Shown here: piece by piece, positions 45,229 through 54,397 of the stretch
Layout of the letters: every line of letters begins with the position of its first letter
Position numbering within the stretch: the first letter of the stretch is position 1
Source of the DNA: Paenibacillus chondroitinus NBRC 15376
GTDB lineage: Bacteria > Bacillota > Bacilli > Paenibacillales > NBRC-103111
DNA length: 64,000 bases
Direction of reading: 5' to 3'
Assembly: GCF_004000765.1 (NCBI RefSeq)
Contig: NZ_BILW01000023.1
Coordinates: 1-64,000, forward strand
Notes under the pieces: model-generated
What the model was told of the DNA's origin: nothing
Database searches by the model: none
Seen by the model: the letters and a program-made list of their open reading frames with translations, nothing else
Translations under genes and position numbers: made by a program

Positions 45229-46830
45229 ATGTGGCGCACAATTGTGGAAGCTCTTCCGGGTTGGAAAACGCTCATTTGGGCTTTATTCACTTTTCTTATT
45301 CCTTATAGTACCTCTAAATTATTCAATTGGTTTCATCAAAAGGAACGGATTAATCGCGGTTGGGACGAAGAAAATAAATCTACAGTTCCTAATCACCCCT
45401 TCACAACCAACAGCAGCAACTCACCATCAAAACCATGGACGAATTGGCCGCCTTGCGATACGCTGACTAACCAGTTACAAGTGAATTTAAATCTGCTATC
45501 CGAACGACTTGGCTGCGACTCGGACTATTCCGTGCGCGAATTTAACATCGGAGGGAGCTCTATTCGTGCGGCTATTGTCAGTATGAGCAAATTGTCCGAC
45601 TCAACCATCATTCAAGAGCATATTCTCAAACCGTTGATGTTGGATCTTTGGAAATCCAATGTGACAGACATGTATGCCCGCACCGATTTCAAAGTTTTTA
45701 TTAAAGATCATGTTTTACCGCTTTCCAAAATAAACGAGGCTGAACTTGTCCATGAGGTCATTGAAAAGGTGATAACAGGTTCAACCGCATTGCTTATTGA
45801 AGGTATTTCCGGTTGTTTAATCCTCGGAACCAGTTCTACTGCGCCGCAAAATTTCGAAGAACCGTCTTCGGAATCGCTTGTCCGCGGACCAAAGCTCGGC
45901 TTTGTCAACTCGCTCGACGAGAACATTTCCCTGCTGCGCTCACGAGCATCCGATCCGAATTTGCGAATGCTGAGCTTCCAAGTTGGCGAGAGGAATAAGA
46001 AGAACCTGGTTATCTCCTACGTAGAGGGAATCGCGGATCCGAATCTGGTGGATGAGGTGAAGCGCAGAATCGAGAAAATCAAGATCGATGACGTTCTCGA
46101 ATCGGGATACATCGATCAATTGATTGAAGATAACTTCATGTCACCATTTCCACAGGTTCAAAGCACGGAACGTCCAGATCGAGTCATTGGCTCCTTGTTG
46201 GAAGGCCGAGTAGCCATTCTGACGAATGGAAGCTCCTACGTTTCCATCGTTCCAGTGACGTTCAGCATGCTGCTGCAATCACCCGAAGATTATTATGTGC
46301 ATTGGATTCCATCTTCTTTGGTGCGCTTATTGCGCTTTTTTGCCGCTTTCGTAGCATTGCTCGGACCTGCCATCTACATCTCTTTCTTATCGTTTCATCA
46401 AGGGCTGATCCCGACGAAACTTGCTATTTCTATGGCCGGGACCCGCGAAGGCGTTCCATTCCCCCCATTCTTGGAAGCTCTGATCATGGAGGTTGTTATT
46501 GAAATTCTGCGTGAAGCAGGACTTCGTTTGCCCAAACCTGTCGGTCAGACAGTCGGCCTTGTCGGTGGACTGGTCATCGGTCAAGCCGCGGTTGAAGCAG
46601 GCATCGCAAGTCCATTAATGGTTATCGTTGTATCCTTAACCGCTATCTCCTCATTTGCTATACCTCAATACGATGCTGGTATTGCTTTGCGCATGCTGCG
46701 TTTTGTCGCCATGTTATCGGCAGCGGCGCTTGGGATCTACGGAGTTGTCATGTTCACCCTTTTCCTGAGCATACATTTTGTCAAAATTAAAAACTTTGGC
46801 ATCCCTTATGCCAGCCCATTTGTCCCTTAG
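45229..46830 (+). CDS. Spore germination protein, GerAA/GerKA family
   Basis: About 533 residues. The N-terminal soluble domain (residues 70-310) has FNIGGSSIRAAIVSMSKLSDS and VERPDRVIGSLLEGRVAILTNGSSYVSIVP-like motifs (ERPDRVIGSLLEGR here). Four to five membrane segments follow. It is the A subunit of a nutrient germinant receptor in the spore inner membrane. The ATG at 45229 lies eight bases after GGGGG; the GTG nine bases earlier is less likely. The first gene of a gerA-type operon. Confidence 0.92.
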   Translation: MWRTIVEALPGWKTLIWALFTFLIPYSTSKLFNWFHQKERINRGWDEENKSTVPNHPFTTNSSNSPSKPWTNWPPCDTLTNQLQVNLNLLSERLGCDSDYSVREFNIGGSSIRAAIVSMSKLSDSTIIQEHILKPLMLDLWKSNVTDMYARTDFKVFIKDHVLPLSKINEAELVHEVIEKVITGSTALLIEGISGCLILGTSSTAPQNFEEPSSESLVRGPKLGFVNSLDENISLLRSRASDPNLRMLSFQVGERNKKNLVISYVEGIADPNLVDEVKRRIEKIKIDDVLESGYIDQLIEDNFMSPFPQVQSTERPDRVIGSLLEGRVAILTNGSSYVSIVPVTFSMLLQSPEDYYVHWIPSSLVRLLRFFAAFVALLGPAIYISFLSFHQGLIPTKLAISMAGTREGVPFPPFLEALIMEVVIEILREAGLRLPKPVGQTVGLVGGLVIGQAAVEAGIASPLMVIVVSLTAISSFAIPQYDAGIALRMLRFVAMLSAAALGIYGVVMFTLFLSIHFVKIKNFGIPYASPFVP

Positions 46831-46957
46831 CGGCCAGGTGATTGGAAGGATCTCTTCATACGTGCTCCTCTTTCGAGTATGAAAAAACGGCCCCGGATGA
46901 TGCATCCGCTAGACCAAACACGGCAAGGAAATCCTTCATTGAAAGGGAAACAATCAC

Positions 46958-48055
46958 ATGATCCGTCCGAATGATCGAATTACGACTCCTCAAGCTGCTG
47001 TCATTTTAGCGAATATTCTCCTAGGAGTGGGCATTCTGACCTTGCCAAGATTTTTGGCGGACAAGATGGAAACTCCTGACGGATGGATCACGGTGATCGT
47101 CGGTGGCATCCTGGCGTTTGGTTTCGGTTTGATTATGGTCAAACTTAGCCAGCGCTTTCCTGGGAAAACCTTTTTTGATTACAGTCAAATCATCGCAGGC
47201 AAATGGATAGGAAAATTGCTTAATCTGATTTTGATCGTGTATTTCGCTCTGTTTGCCGGATTTGAAATCCGTGATATGTCCGAGATCATCAACTATCTTT
47301 TCCTTGAAAAAACGCCTAAGGAGTTTATTATTCTCGTCTTTATGTGCGTTGCCGTCTACCTTACCACCGGAGGGATCAGCTCCATCGCAAGACTATTTGA
47401 ATTCATTTTACCGCTCACCCTTGTCATTATTATTGCAAGCTATTCGTTAAGCTTAAATCTTTTTGAACTTGAAAATTTACGGCCGGTGCTGGGTATGGGG
47501 ATTGGACCCATTTTCAAAGGATTACCGGAGACTTGGAGGGCCTTTGCAGGTATTGAAACGATGTTATTCGTTACGGCTTATATGAGTCGGCCTGAAAAAG
47601 CTAGCAAAGCACTTTTAGCCGGAATCAGTATTTCCGTTTTCGTTTATTTAATTACCATCATCGTCGTCTTGGGAGGCATACCGCACGAACAAGTCGCCAC
47701 GTTGACATGGCCTGCGATATCCATCGTCCGGTCTTATGAGCTTACCGGCTTTTTCCTGGAACGTTATGAATCATTGCTCATCGTGGTTCGCTTAGTCCAA
47801 GTGTTCACGGGATTTGTTATGTACCTTTACATTGTCTCTCTGGGGCTATCGCATACGTTTAATCAAGCTTACTACCGCTATATTTACGCCGTATTACCGG
47901 TGATTTTCATCATAGCGATGTATCCCAAAAGTATCAATCAAGTTAAAGCGCTCGGAGATGTTATCGGCGGCATCTTTTTTGGAATCATCGGCCTGGTTGC
48001 CCCCATTCTTCTTCTCATTACTGTGCTAAGGAAGATCTCTTATGTTCAAAATTAA
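46958..48055 (+). CDS. Spore germination permease, GerAB/GerKB family
   Basis: 365 residues and ten membrane segments of the APC-type germination permease family. Early pieces are ITTPQAAVILANILLGVGILTLPRFLA, later FKGLPETWRAFAGIETMLFVTAYM. It probably holds the germinant-binding site. It overlaps the next gene by 14 bases. RBS GAAAGGG precedes the ATG. Confidence 0.92.
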   Translation: MIRPNDRITTPQAAVILANILLGVGILTLPRFLADKMETPDGWITVIVGGILAFGFGLIMVKLSQRFPGKTFFDYSQIIAGKWIGKLLNLILIVYFALFAGFEIRDMSEIINYLFLEKTPKEFIILVFMCVAVYLTTGGISSIARLFEFILPLTLVIIIASYSLSLNLFELENLRPVLGMGIGPIFKGLPETWRAFAGIETMLFVTAYMSRPEKASKALLAGISISVFVYLITIIVVLGGIPHEQVATLTWPAISIVRSYELTGFFLERYESLLIVVRLVQVFTGFVMYLYIVSLGLSHTFNQAYYRYIYAVLPVIFIIAMYPKSINQVKALGDVIGGIFFGIIGLVAPILLLITVLRKISYVQN

Positions 48056-49201
48056 AGTACTCACCGCCAATTTGCTTTTGCTGTCGCTATTCTTGTTAAC
48101 GGGATGCTGGGATAGTAAAAACATAACGGAAATGTCGATTGTCGTTGGCGAAGCTATCGATCAAGGCGATGAAGCCCCGAAAGAGGACAAATTGGACGAA
48201 AAAGGCGGCGGCTACCGCAAACAAGACTTGATCACCATCACATGGCAAGTTGTTATCCCCAAGATTGCTGCGTCAAGGAATGCCTCCGGCGACCTGAAGC
48301 CGTATAAGAATCACTCCCTGTCAGGAGATATGATTCATCAATTCGCACGCGAAGTTTCACTCGAGTCCAAACCCCTTTTCAACCAGCATCAGAAAATGTT
48401 CGTCTTCGGGGAGAAGCTCGTGCGCAGCATGGATTTACAGACGTTGATCGATCAACATTTCCGCGATAATGAGGTGAGAGAAAGCGGTCTTGTCCTCATA
48501 GCCCGAGGGTTGGCCAAAGATACATTAGAGTCAAAAAGCCCGGAAATCCCCGTAGACCGGCTAGTCCGAATTTCAAAAAATCAATACAGATCTACGAGGA
48601 TTTTACCGTCCATGACGATTCAAAATGTGATGGAAAAGATCGCAACCCATTCCAGCTTCCTGATCCAAAGCGTAGCTGCTTCGCAGGGAGAAGTGAAATT
48701 TGCCGGAGCTGCCGTGTTCAAGCAAGAGGAAAATAAGCTGATCGGCTTTCTAAGTGAAGAAGAATTGGAAGGCTTGACCTGGTTAACACTACGGATGAGG
48801 GCAATCATCCCTTTATCATCTATGAGCTGGAATCGCTAAAAAGCCATATTCAACCGAAAGTATCCGGAGACCGGATTTCCTTTCACGTGGACATTGATTC
48901 AGTAGGCCGTCTAACGGAGGACTGGCGTGAGAAAGTCGACTATTTCGATAACAGCTACCTGCGATCCGCGGAAAAAGCGGCGGAAGAAGAAGTTGCACGG
49001 CATATCGACCTGATTCTCCATACGATGCAAAGCAAATATTCTGTTGAAGTCGCCGGGTTTGGAACACAATTAAGAATCCATTACCCCAAAGTTTGGCAAA
49101 AAGTGAAGCAGAACTGGGATCAAGAATTCAGCAAGATCCCTGTTACCTACAGCGTGAAGCTGAAAATAAACGATTATGGCTTGAGACGCATGAAAAAATA
49201 A
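48042..49201 (+). pseudogene. gerAC-like germinant receptor C subunit, frameshifted
   Basis: The first frame (48042-48839) encodes the lipoprotein N-terminus (lipobox LFLLTGC, WDSKNITEMSIVVGEAID) and the first two domains, then ends with a nonhomologous tail from about 48790. The second frame, one base off, continues from about 48792 to 49201 with the normal C-terminal domain (SGDRISFHVDIDSVGRLTEDW, YFDNSYLRSAEKAAEEEVARHI, LRIHYPKVWQKVKQNWDQEF). Joined, they give about 387 residues, the usual GerAC length. The change is equivalent to loss of one base near 48785-48795, where no homopolymer is present. It may be a true mutation or a sequencing error. Confidence 0.8.
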
Positions 49202-49320
49202 GACAGTATTTTCCCCATCGTGGATACCACCTTAGCTATTATTGTGATAAAATAAGTATGAGTTCCGTAATGTGATACTGAGTTTCATCTAATGAAATGA
49301 TTATTTCGGAGGTGTTTCTT

Positions 49321-50106
49321 ATGGAAAATGAAAGTACCATCAAACAACATGTTCAGCAGCAGTTCGGCAAACATGCCAGCAAGTACGTGACAAGCGAGAA
49401 TCACGCAAAGGGTGATGATCTCGAACTGCTGCTTACTTGGCTGCCCTTGGAAAATACTTGGAATGTGCTGGATATTGCAACGGGTGGAGGGCATGTAGCC
49501 AAGAAGCTTTCTGCTCATGTCCGGCAGGTCGTCGCTACCGACCTAACGCGCCCCATGCTCTCTGTTGCCTCTGATCACTTGAAGCAGGCGCAGTGCGATA
49601 ATGTCCTTTTCGTTGTAGCCGATGCCGAACAGCTGCCTTTTCTCGATCGTTCATTTGATGCGGTCACCTGCCGCATAGCTGCTCATCACTTTCCTAATCC
49701 GCACTTATTCCTTCATGAAGCGGCACGTGTTCTCAAACCGGGCGGCAAACTGGTTCTCATCGATAACGTCGCTCCTTCTGACGAAGCACTTGATCAATTT
49801 ATGAATACATTTGAAGCTATGCGCGATACGAGCCATGTTCGGTGTCTAACCGTCCCCGAGTGGCAAAACCTTGCCGAAAAAGCAGGATTACAAGTGGGTA
49901 TTTCCCTTATGAATCGCAAACCACATAAGTTCCCTGCATGGGTCATGCGTACCGCCGAGAACGAAGAACAAGCGAAGTCGGTAGAGCAATTTATTACCGG
50001 CGCAGATCAGGCGATTCAAGATTATTTTTCCGTTCACATTGAAAATGGCAAGCTTCAATACCTCGAAATTGACGAGTGGCGGGCTGTTCTCACCAAACCA
50101 TTGTAA
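49321..50106 (+). CDS. Class I SAM-dependent methyltransferase
   Basis: About 261 residues from the ATG with GGAGG eight bases upstream; the longer frame has no site. The SAM-binding motifs are visible: NVLDIATGGGHVAKKL, VVATDLTRPML, VVADAEQLPFLDRSFDAVTCRIAAHHF and VLKPGGKLVLID. It resembles UbiE/YcgJ-type enzymes. The substrate is unknown. It stands alone with its own terminator. Confidence 0.85.
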   Translation: MENESTIKQHVQQQFGKHASKYVTSENHAKGDDLELLLTWLPLENTWNVLDIATGGGHVAKKLSAHVRQVVATDLTRPMLSVASDHLKQAQCDNVLFVVADAEQLPFLDRSFDAVTCRIAAHHFPNPHLFLHEAARVLKPGGKLVLIDNVAPSDEALDQFMNTFEAMRDTSHVRCLTVPEWQNLAEKAGLQVGISLMNRKPHKFPAWVMRTAENEEQAKSVEQFITGADQAIQDYFSVHIENGKLQYLEIDEWRAVLTKPL

Positions 50107-50118
50107 ATAGCAATAGAC

Positions 50119-50154
50119 AGGCAGCCAATTTACTTTGGCTGCTTATTCTTTTTT
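50119..50154 (+). terminator. Rho-independent terminator of the methyltransferase gene
   Basis: GCAGCCAA at 50121-50128 pairs with TTGGCTGC at 50135-50142, followed by a T-rich tract ending in TTTTTT. Confidence 0.85.
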
Positions 50155-50268
50155 AACCATAGTTTACCACACTATTCTACCGGAATATGACCAGGCTCCC
50201 CTTCATATATTCATGGGATAATAGACGAGACGAATCCTCATAATTCAATGTGATTTGGAGGAACTTAC

Positions 50269-50904
50269 ATGTTTAAACCTCATCCCGCCAATACAGCAAT
50301 TGTCATTACGGACCCGCAAAACGACTTTCTTTCCCCTGGAGGCAAGGGCTACCATTTAACTAAAAACTTGATTGAGCATTACAATACACTAGGGAACCTG
50401 GAAATTCTGATGCATACTGCGTTGAGCAAAGGATATCAGCTTTTTATCTCGCCCCATTATATCTATCCGCATGATTACAATTGGCAATTCACGGGCGCTG
50501 AACAAGAAATGTTATTAAAACTCGGTGTCTTTCAAAAACAACACGACTATACTTCGGTCGGCGCCGACTGGGTGCCCTCACTTAAACCATACATATTTTC
50601 TAGTCGAACCGTCATAACAACAGCCCATAAGGTAGCCAGCCCGCAGAGCAATGATCTAGTCTACCAACTGCGTCAGCACCGGAAAGAAAAGATCGTTCTC
50701 GCAGGAATCCTTTCGAATATTTGCGTGGAGTCGCATATGCGTGATTTGATCGAAAACGGCTTCCAAACCGCTGTTGTTTATGATGCCACTGCTACGATAA
50801 GTGAACAGGCTTTTCAGGCCGCGCTGACCAACTTTCAGGCATTCAGCAGCGCTACGTGGTCAACACAACAGGCAATTTCACAATTAGTATCGTCTACAAG
50901 CTGA
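50269..50904 (+). CDS. Isochorismatase-family cysteine hydrolase
   Basis: 211 residues. The catalytic triad positions are visible: Asp in VITDPQNDFLSPGG (about residue 15), Lys in TTAHKVAS (about 122), and Cys in GILSNICVESHMRDLIENGF (about 152). The family includes amidases of nicotinamide and ureido compounds; the substrate here is unknown. The ATG follows GGAGG. It appears monocistronic. Confidence 0.87.
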   Translation: MFKPHPANTAIVITDPQNDFLSPGGKGYHLTKNLIEHYNTLGNLEILMHTALSKGYQLFISPHYIYPHDYNWQFTGAEQEMLLKLGVFQKQHDYTSVGADWVPSLKPYIFSSRTVITTAHKVASPQSNDLVYQLRQHRKEKIVLAGILSNICVESHMRDLIENGFQTAVVYDATATISEQAFQAALTNFQAFSSATWSTQQAISQLVSSTS

Positions 50905-50920
50905 ACCGCATAATGCACAA

Positions 50921-50960
50921 AAAGAGACCCACAGCAACGGGCTGCGGGTCTAAAGTTTTA
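50921..50960 (-). terminator. Terminator of the small ORF, possibly bidirectional
   Basis: AGACCC at 50925-50930 pairs with GGGTCT at 50946-50951 around ACAGC/GCTGC. On the minus strand CTTTTTG follows the stem, which suits the small gene ending at 51050. The plus strand has only a weak T tract. Confidence 0.65.
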
Positions 50961-51049
50961 TATTTTAAAGGGGGGTCGACTTTTATTATAGGCTTGTTTC
51001 ATTAAAACCAGATGAATATAAGATTTCAATTGTGTTACATTTTTTCAAT

Positions 51050-51223
51050 TTAGCTTTGGTTAATTTTTTGCGAAAAAAAAGATACTACAATGGTGAAAAG
51101 AAACCAAGATGCTCCACCGACGAAGCTGACACTGATATGTTTATCTAAAGAGTAGTTCACCGCCGCCCAACTAATCCCGCCTGCTAAACCCAACAATACG
51201 GCTTTACGCATTCTCTTTTGCAT
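51050..51223 (-). CDS. Small membrane protein, 57 residues
   Basis: Starts at the ATG complementary to 51221-51223, preceded by GGTGG at six bases. The product begins MQKRMRKAVLLGLAGGISWA and ends SFFSQKINQS. Two hydrophobic segments (about residues 8-22 and 33-50) suggest a small two-pass membrane protein. A terminator follows on the same strand. I do not recognise a family. Confidence 0.55.
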   Translation of the reverse strand: MQKRMRKAVLLGLAGGISWAAVNYSLDKHISVSFVGGASWFLFTIVVSFFSQKINQS

Positions 51224-51395
51224 ACCATTCCACCTTTCAACAAGCTCTATTTTACTCTAAACCCGTTGCTTAGGGTATTCATAAATATTTCCGGTCTATT
51301 AGCGCGTCACGGCGCGATCTGATATTTACTTACTTTTGTTGAGTTACAATAAAATATAAAGTATAATAATCTTATACAGAAGGGAGAGAAGAACC

Positions 51396-52460
51396 ATGTC
51401 TAATCATACAACTACTTCACTCGAAATAGGAATAAGCACTTTTCTCGAGGCTGCCCCGAGAGCAGGCGGGATCACGCATGCACAGCGGCTCCGTCAAGCT
51501 GTTGAGGAAATTAATCTTGCCGAGCAAGTCGGCCTGGACGTCTATGCGATCGGCGAACATCACCGCGCGGATTACGCGAGTTCGGCCCCTGCCGTTATTT
51601 TGGCAGCCGCGGCTTCTACAACCAAGCGTATTCGGCTGTCTAGCGCCGTAACTGTGTTGTCATCGGACGACCCTGTTCGCGTGTATCAAGCTTTTTCCAC
51701 GTTGGACGGCCTATCCAATGGGCGGGCGGAAATTATGGCGGGCCGCGGCTCGTTTATCGAATCGTTCCCCTTGTTCGGATATGACTTGAACCACTACGAC
51801 GAACTATTCGAGGAAAAGCTGGAGCTTTTACTCGCGATCCGTGAAACGGAGAAAGTAAACTGGGGCGGCGGCCATCGCCCCGCCATCAAAAATCTTGGCG
51901 TCTACCCGCGTTCCGTACAGGAGCCGCTGCCCGTATGGATCGGAACCGGTGGCAATCCGGAGTCCGCGATTCGCGCCGGCCTACTTGGGCTGCCGGTCGT
52001 TTTTGCGATCATCGGCGGCATGCCGGAGAGATTCGCTCCTCTCGTCAAGCTATACAAAGAAGCCGCTGCGAAAGCCGGGCATGACGTCAGCAAGCTGCAG
52101 ATTGCTACGCATTCACACGGCTTCATCTCTGATACAACAGAGAAAGCCGCCGACCTGTTTTACCCGCCAACGGCTGCTCAAATGAACACCATTGGGCGCG
52201 AACGCGGCTGGGGTCCCTATACCCGCGAATCGTTCGACGACGCCCGCAGTCTTCGCGGAGCACTCTACGTCGGCGATCCCGAATATGTCGCCGAGAAAAT
52301 CGTGCTGCTGCGCAAAAACCTGGGCCTAACGCGCTTCCTCTTGCACGTTGACGTCAGCTCGGTGCCGCATAGCGAAGTGCTGCGCACCATTGAACTGCTC
52401 GGCACGAAGGTCGCGCCAATCGTTCGCAAAGAGCTTGCCCGCGAGACGGCTCAAGGGTGA
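51396..52460 (+). CDS. LLM-class flavin-dependent oxidoreductase
   Basis: 354 residues of the bacterial-luciferase-like family. Visible pieces are EQVGLDVYAIGEHHRADYASSAPAV, IRLSSAVTVLSSDDPVRVYQAFSTLDGLSNGRAEIMAGRGSFIESFPLFG, and VWIGTGGNPESAIRAGLLGLPV. It would use FMN or F420 to oxidise an unknown substrate. RBS AAGGGAGAG precedes the ATG. Codon usage looks more GC-rich than that of its left neighbours. Confidence 0.88.
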   Translation: MSNHTTTSLEIGISTFLEAAPRAGGITHAQRLRQAVEEINLAEQVGLDVYAIGEHHRADYASSAPAVILAAAASTTKRIRLSSAVTVLSSDDPVRVYQAFSTLDGLSNGRAEIMAGRGSFIESFPLFGYDLNHYDELFEEKLELLLAIRETEKVNWGGGHRPAIKNLGVYPRSVQEPLPVWIGTGGNPESAIRAGLLGLPVVFAIIGGMPERFAPLVKLYKEAAAKAGHDVSKLQIATHSHGFISDTTEKAADLFYPPTAAQMNTIGRERGWGPYTRESFDDARSLRGALYVGDPEYVAEKIVLLRKNLGLTRFLLHVDVSSVPHSEVLRTIELLGTKVAPIVRKELARETAQG

Positions 52461-52479
52461 TTGAACAATACCAAACAAT

Positions 52480-52522
52480 GGATCCGAGCCAAGATGTTAC
52501 TCTCCTTGGCTCGGATTTTTTA
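52480..52522 (+). terminator. Rho-independent terminator of the LLM oxidoreductase gene
   Basis: ATCCGAGCCAAG pairs with CTTGGCTCGGAT, followed by TTTTTT. Confidence 0.9.
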
Positions 52523-52545
52523 ACATGAGCGATTCCTCCGCGAGA

Positions 52546-52723
52546 GGGGAACTACAGGGCGCTATTTTTTCGCAATTGGCTCTTTTAGCTTAGCGGGGGG
52601 AGTGTGGTCCCCTATTTGTCCGTTTTCTTAAAGGAAACGGGGTTAGAAGGTCAAATAACGCCCTACAGTTCCGCTTGAACGCGGAAACGGGCTGAATTTG
52701 CTAGAATAGCGGCCTGTAGTTCC
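52546..52723. repeat. Intergenic repeat element, family 1, copy D
   Basis: Direct units at 52546-52567 (core GGAACTACAGGGCGCTATTT) and 52597-52617, inverted units at 52653-52672 (AAATAACGCCCTACAGTTCC) and 52704-52723 (GAATAGCGGCCTGTAGTTCC). The outer direct and inverted units are nearly complementary. It fills the gap between the LLM gene terminator and the ArsR gene. Confidence 0.8.
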
Positions 52724-52807
52724 TCCCGTTCTAGAGATCCCTCTATTTCTCAAGCGCCGTACTTTTGGTATACTGGGAACAAATCAACCAGAAATGGGTG
52801 TCGAGTA

Positions 52808-53140
52808 GTGAAACATGAAGAAATGCTTGCGGTGCTGAAGGCTCTCTCCAATGAGACCCGTCTCAACATCCTTTGCTGGCTCAGGGAGCCGGATAAGTTG
52901 AACGAACATCTGCCGAACGTCATCAAAGAAGAGTTCCCGGGAGGTGTTTGCGTGGGAAGCATTCAAGAGAAGTCCGGGCTGGCACAGTCTGTCATCTCCT
53001 CTTACCTGTCTTCCATGCAGAAAGCGGGATTACTGGAGTCCCGTCGGTATGGTCAATGGACCTATTACAGACGAAATGAAGAAGCTATCGCCGAGTTTTT
53101 GGCGAACTTTTCCGCAGGGCTGCAAGGCATGAAGAAGTAG
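52808..53140 (+). CDS. ArsR-type winged-helix regulator
   Basis: 110 residues. The DNA-binding segment is AVLKALSNETRLNILCWLREP then IQEKSGLAQSVISSYLSSMQKAGLLESRRYGQWTYYRRN. The start is GTG with a modest site; an ATG five codons later is possible. It is followed by an old yellow enzyme gene and a long inverted repeat that could be its operator, so it probably senses an electrophile or related stress. Confidence 0.82.
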   Translation: MKHEEMLAVLKALSNETRLNILCWLREPDKLNEHLPNVIKEEFPGGVCVGSIQEKSGLAQSVISSYLSSMQKAGLLESRRYGQWTYYRRNEEAIAEFLANFSAGLQGMKK

Positions 53141-53179
53141 CTCTCAAAAGTTTTCTCCGTAGAACTTGCATCTTTATCG

Positions 53180-53211
53180 ATTAATCTATATATTTGTATT
53201 TATAGATTAAT
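53180..53211. promoter_or_regulatory. Inverted repeat before the old yellow enzyme gene
   Basis: ATTAATCTATA at 53180-53190 and TATAGATTAAT at 53201-53211 are perfect 11-base arms with a 10-base spacer. It lies about 35 bases before the start of the enzyme gene and 40 bases after the ArsR gene. It is the likely operator of the ArsR protein. Confidence 0.6.
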
Positions 53212-53245
53212 TATAAACCTTTTACATGCAGGAGGAGAAAATAAG

Positions 53246-54361
53246 ATGACTACATCCCAAACAACAGCAGCTTTGTTCCAACCTTTTGAAGTTGGTAACC
53301 TGAAGCTTGATAATCGTATTGTCATGGCACCGATGACCCGTACTTTTTCCCCAGGAGGCATCCCAGGACCTAACGTAGCGGGCTATTACCGCCGAAGAGC
53401 GGAGAACGCCGTTGGCTTGATCATCACCGAAGGAACCGTCATTAACCATCCGGCGGCGGCGGCGGATCACGGTGTTCCGCATTTCTACGGGGAGGAAGCT
53501 CTGGAAGGGTGGGCGCGTGTCGTTCGCGAAGTGCATGAAGCCGGGGGCAAAATCGCTCCGCAGATCTGGCATACCGGAACTGCCCGCGATAAGAATAAAT
53601 TCCCCGATTCGGATATCGATTCCGTCGGCCCATCCGGCCTCAACTTGAAAGGCGAGAAAGTATCCGAGCCCCTTTCGGTCGAAGAAATTCAAGGTCTCGT
53701 TCAGGCTTATGCGCAAGCCGCAGCCGACGCGAAGCGTCTAGGCTTCGATGCTGTAGAAATTCACGGCGCGCATGGTTATCTCATTGATCAGTTCTTCTGG
53801 GACGTTACCAATAAACGCACAGATGTGTATGGCGGCGCAGACCTTGTTGACCGCACCCGATTTGCGGTAGAAGTTATCGAAGCGGTACGTGCCGCGGTTG
53901 GCCCTGACTTCCCGATTATCTTCCGCTTCTCCCAGTGGAAGCCGGTGAATTACGATGCCAAGCTCGCAGCGAATCCAGAGGAGCTGGAACGCTTCCTTGC
54001 ACCGTTGTCCGCAGCTGGCGTTGATATCTTCCACGCATCCACACGCCGCTTCTGGGAGCCTGAGTTCGAAGGTTCTGATCTCAACCTGGCGGGCTGGACG
54101 CGCAAAATCACCGGAAAACCGGCGATTACCGTCGGTTCCGTTGGACTGGATTCCGTTTTCACCAGCCTATTTGAAGAAGGCAAAGGTGGCGAGGCTGCCG
54201 GCATCGAAAGCCTGATCGAGCGTCTGGATCGCGGAGAGTTCGACCTCGTCGCCGTCGGTCGCGCGCTATTGACTGACCCTGCGTGGGCAGCCAAAATCCG
54301 CGATAACCGCACGGATGAATTGCAGCCGTTCACGCGGGAGTCTCTTGCTACGCTGAGCTGA
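53246..54361 (+). CDS. Old yellow enzyme family NADH:flavin oxidoreductase
   Basis: 371 residues. Motifs include FEVGNLKLDNRIVMAPMTRTF, the His pair region in GGKIAPQIWHTG, VEIHGAHGYLIDQFFWDVTNKRTDVYGG and the FMN-binding AVGRALLTDPAWAAKI near the end. It reduces activated alkenes with NAD(P)H and FMN. It is probably controlled by the ArsR protein encoded upstream. RBS AGGAGGAG precedes the ATG. Confidence 0.92.
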   Translation: MTTSQTTAALFQPFEVGNLKLDNRIVMAPMTRTFSPGGIPGPNVAGYYRRRAENAVGLIITEGTVINHPAAAADHGVPHFYGEEALEGWARVVREVHEAGGKIAPQIWHTGTARDKNKFPDSDIDSVGPSGLNLKGEKVSEPLSVEEIQGLVQAYAQAAADAKRLGFDAVEIHGAHGYLIDQFFWDVTNKRTDVYGGADLVDRTRFAVEVIEAVRAAVGPDFPIIFRFSQWKPVNYDAKLAANPEELERFLAPLSAAGVDIFHASTRRFWEPEFEGSDLNLAGWTRKITGKPAITVGSVGLDSVFTSLFEEGKGGEAAGIESLIERLDRGEFDLVAVGRALLTDPAWAAKIRDNRTDELQPFTRESLATLS

Positions 54362-54397
54362 TTCATCCCGAGTGTGCAGCCTTGTGAATTTCGGTGT

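Noticed and set aside
48780-48800. Programmed frameshift in gerAC
   Set aside because: No slippery heptamer, homopolymer or downstream stem is seen at the frame change, and GerAC is not known for frameshifting.
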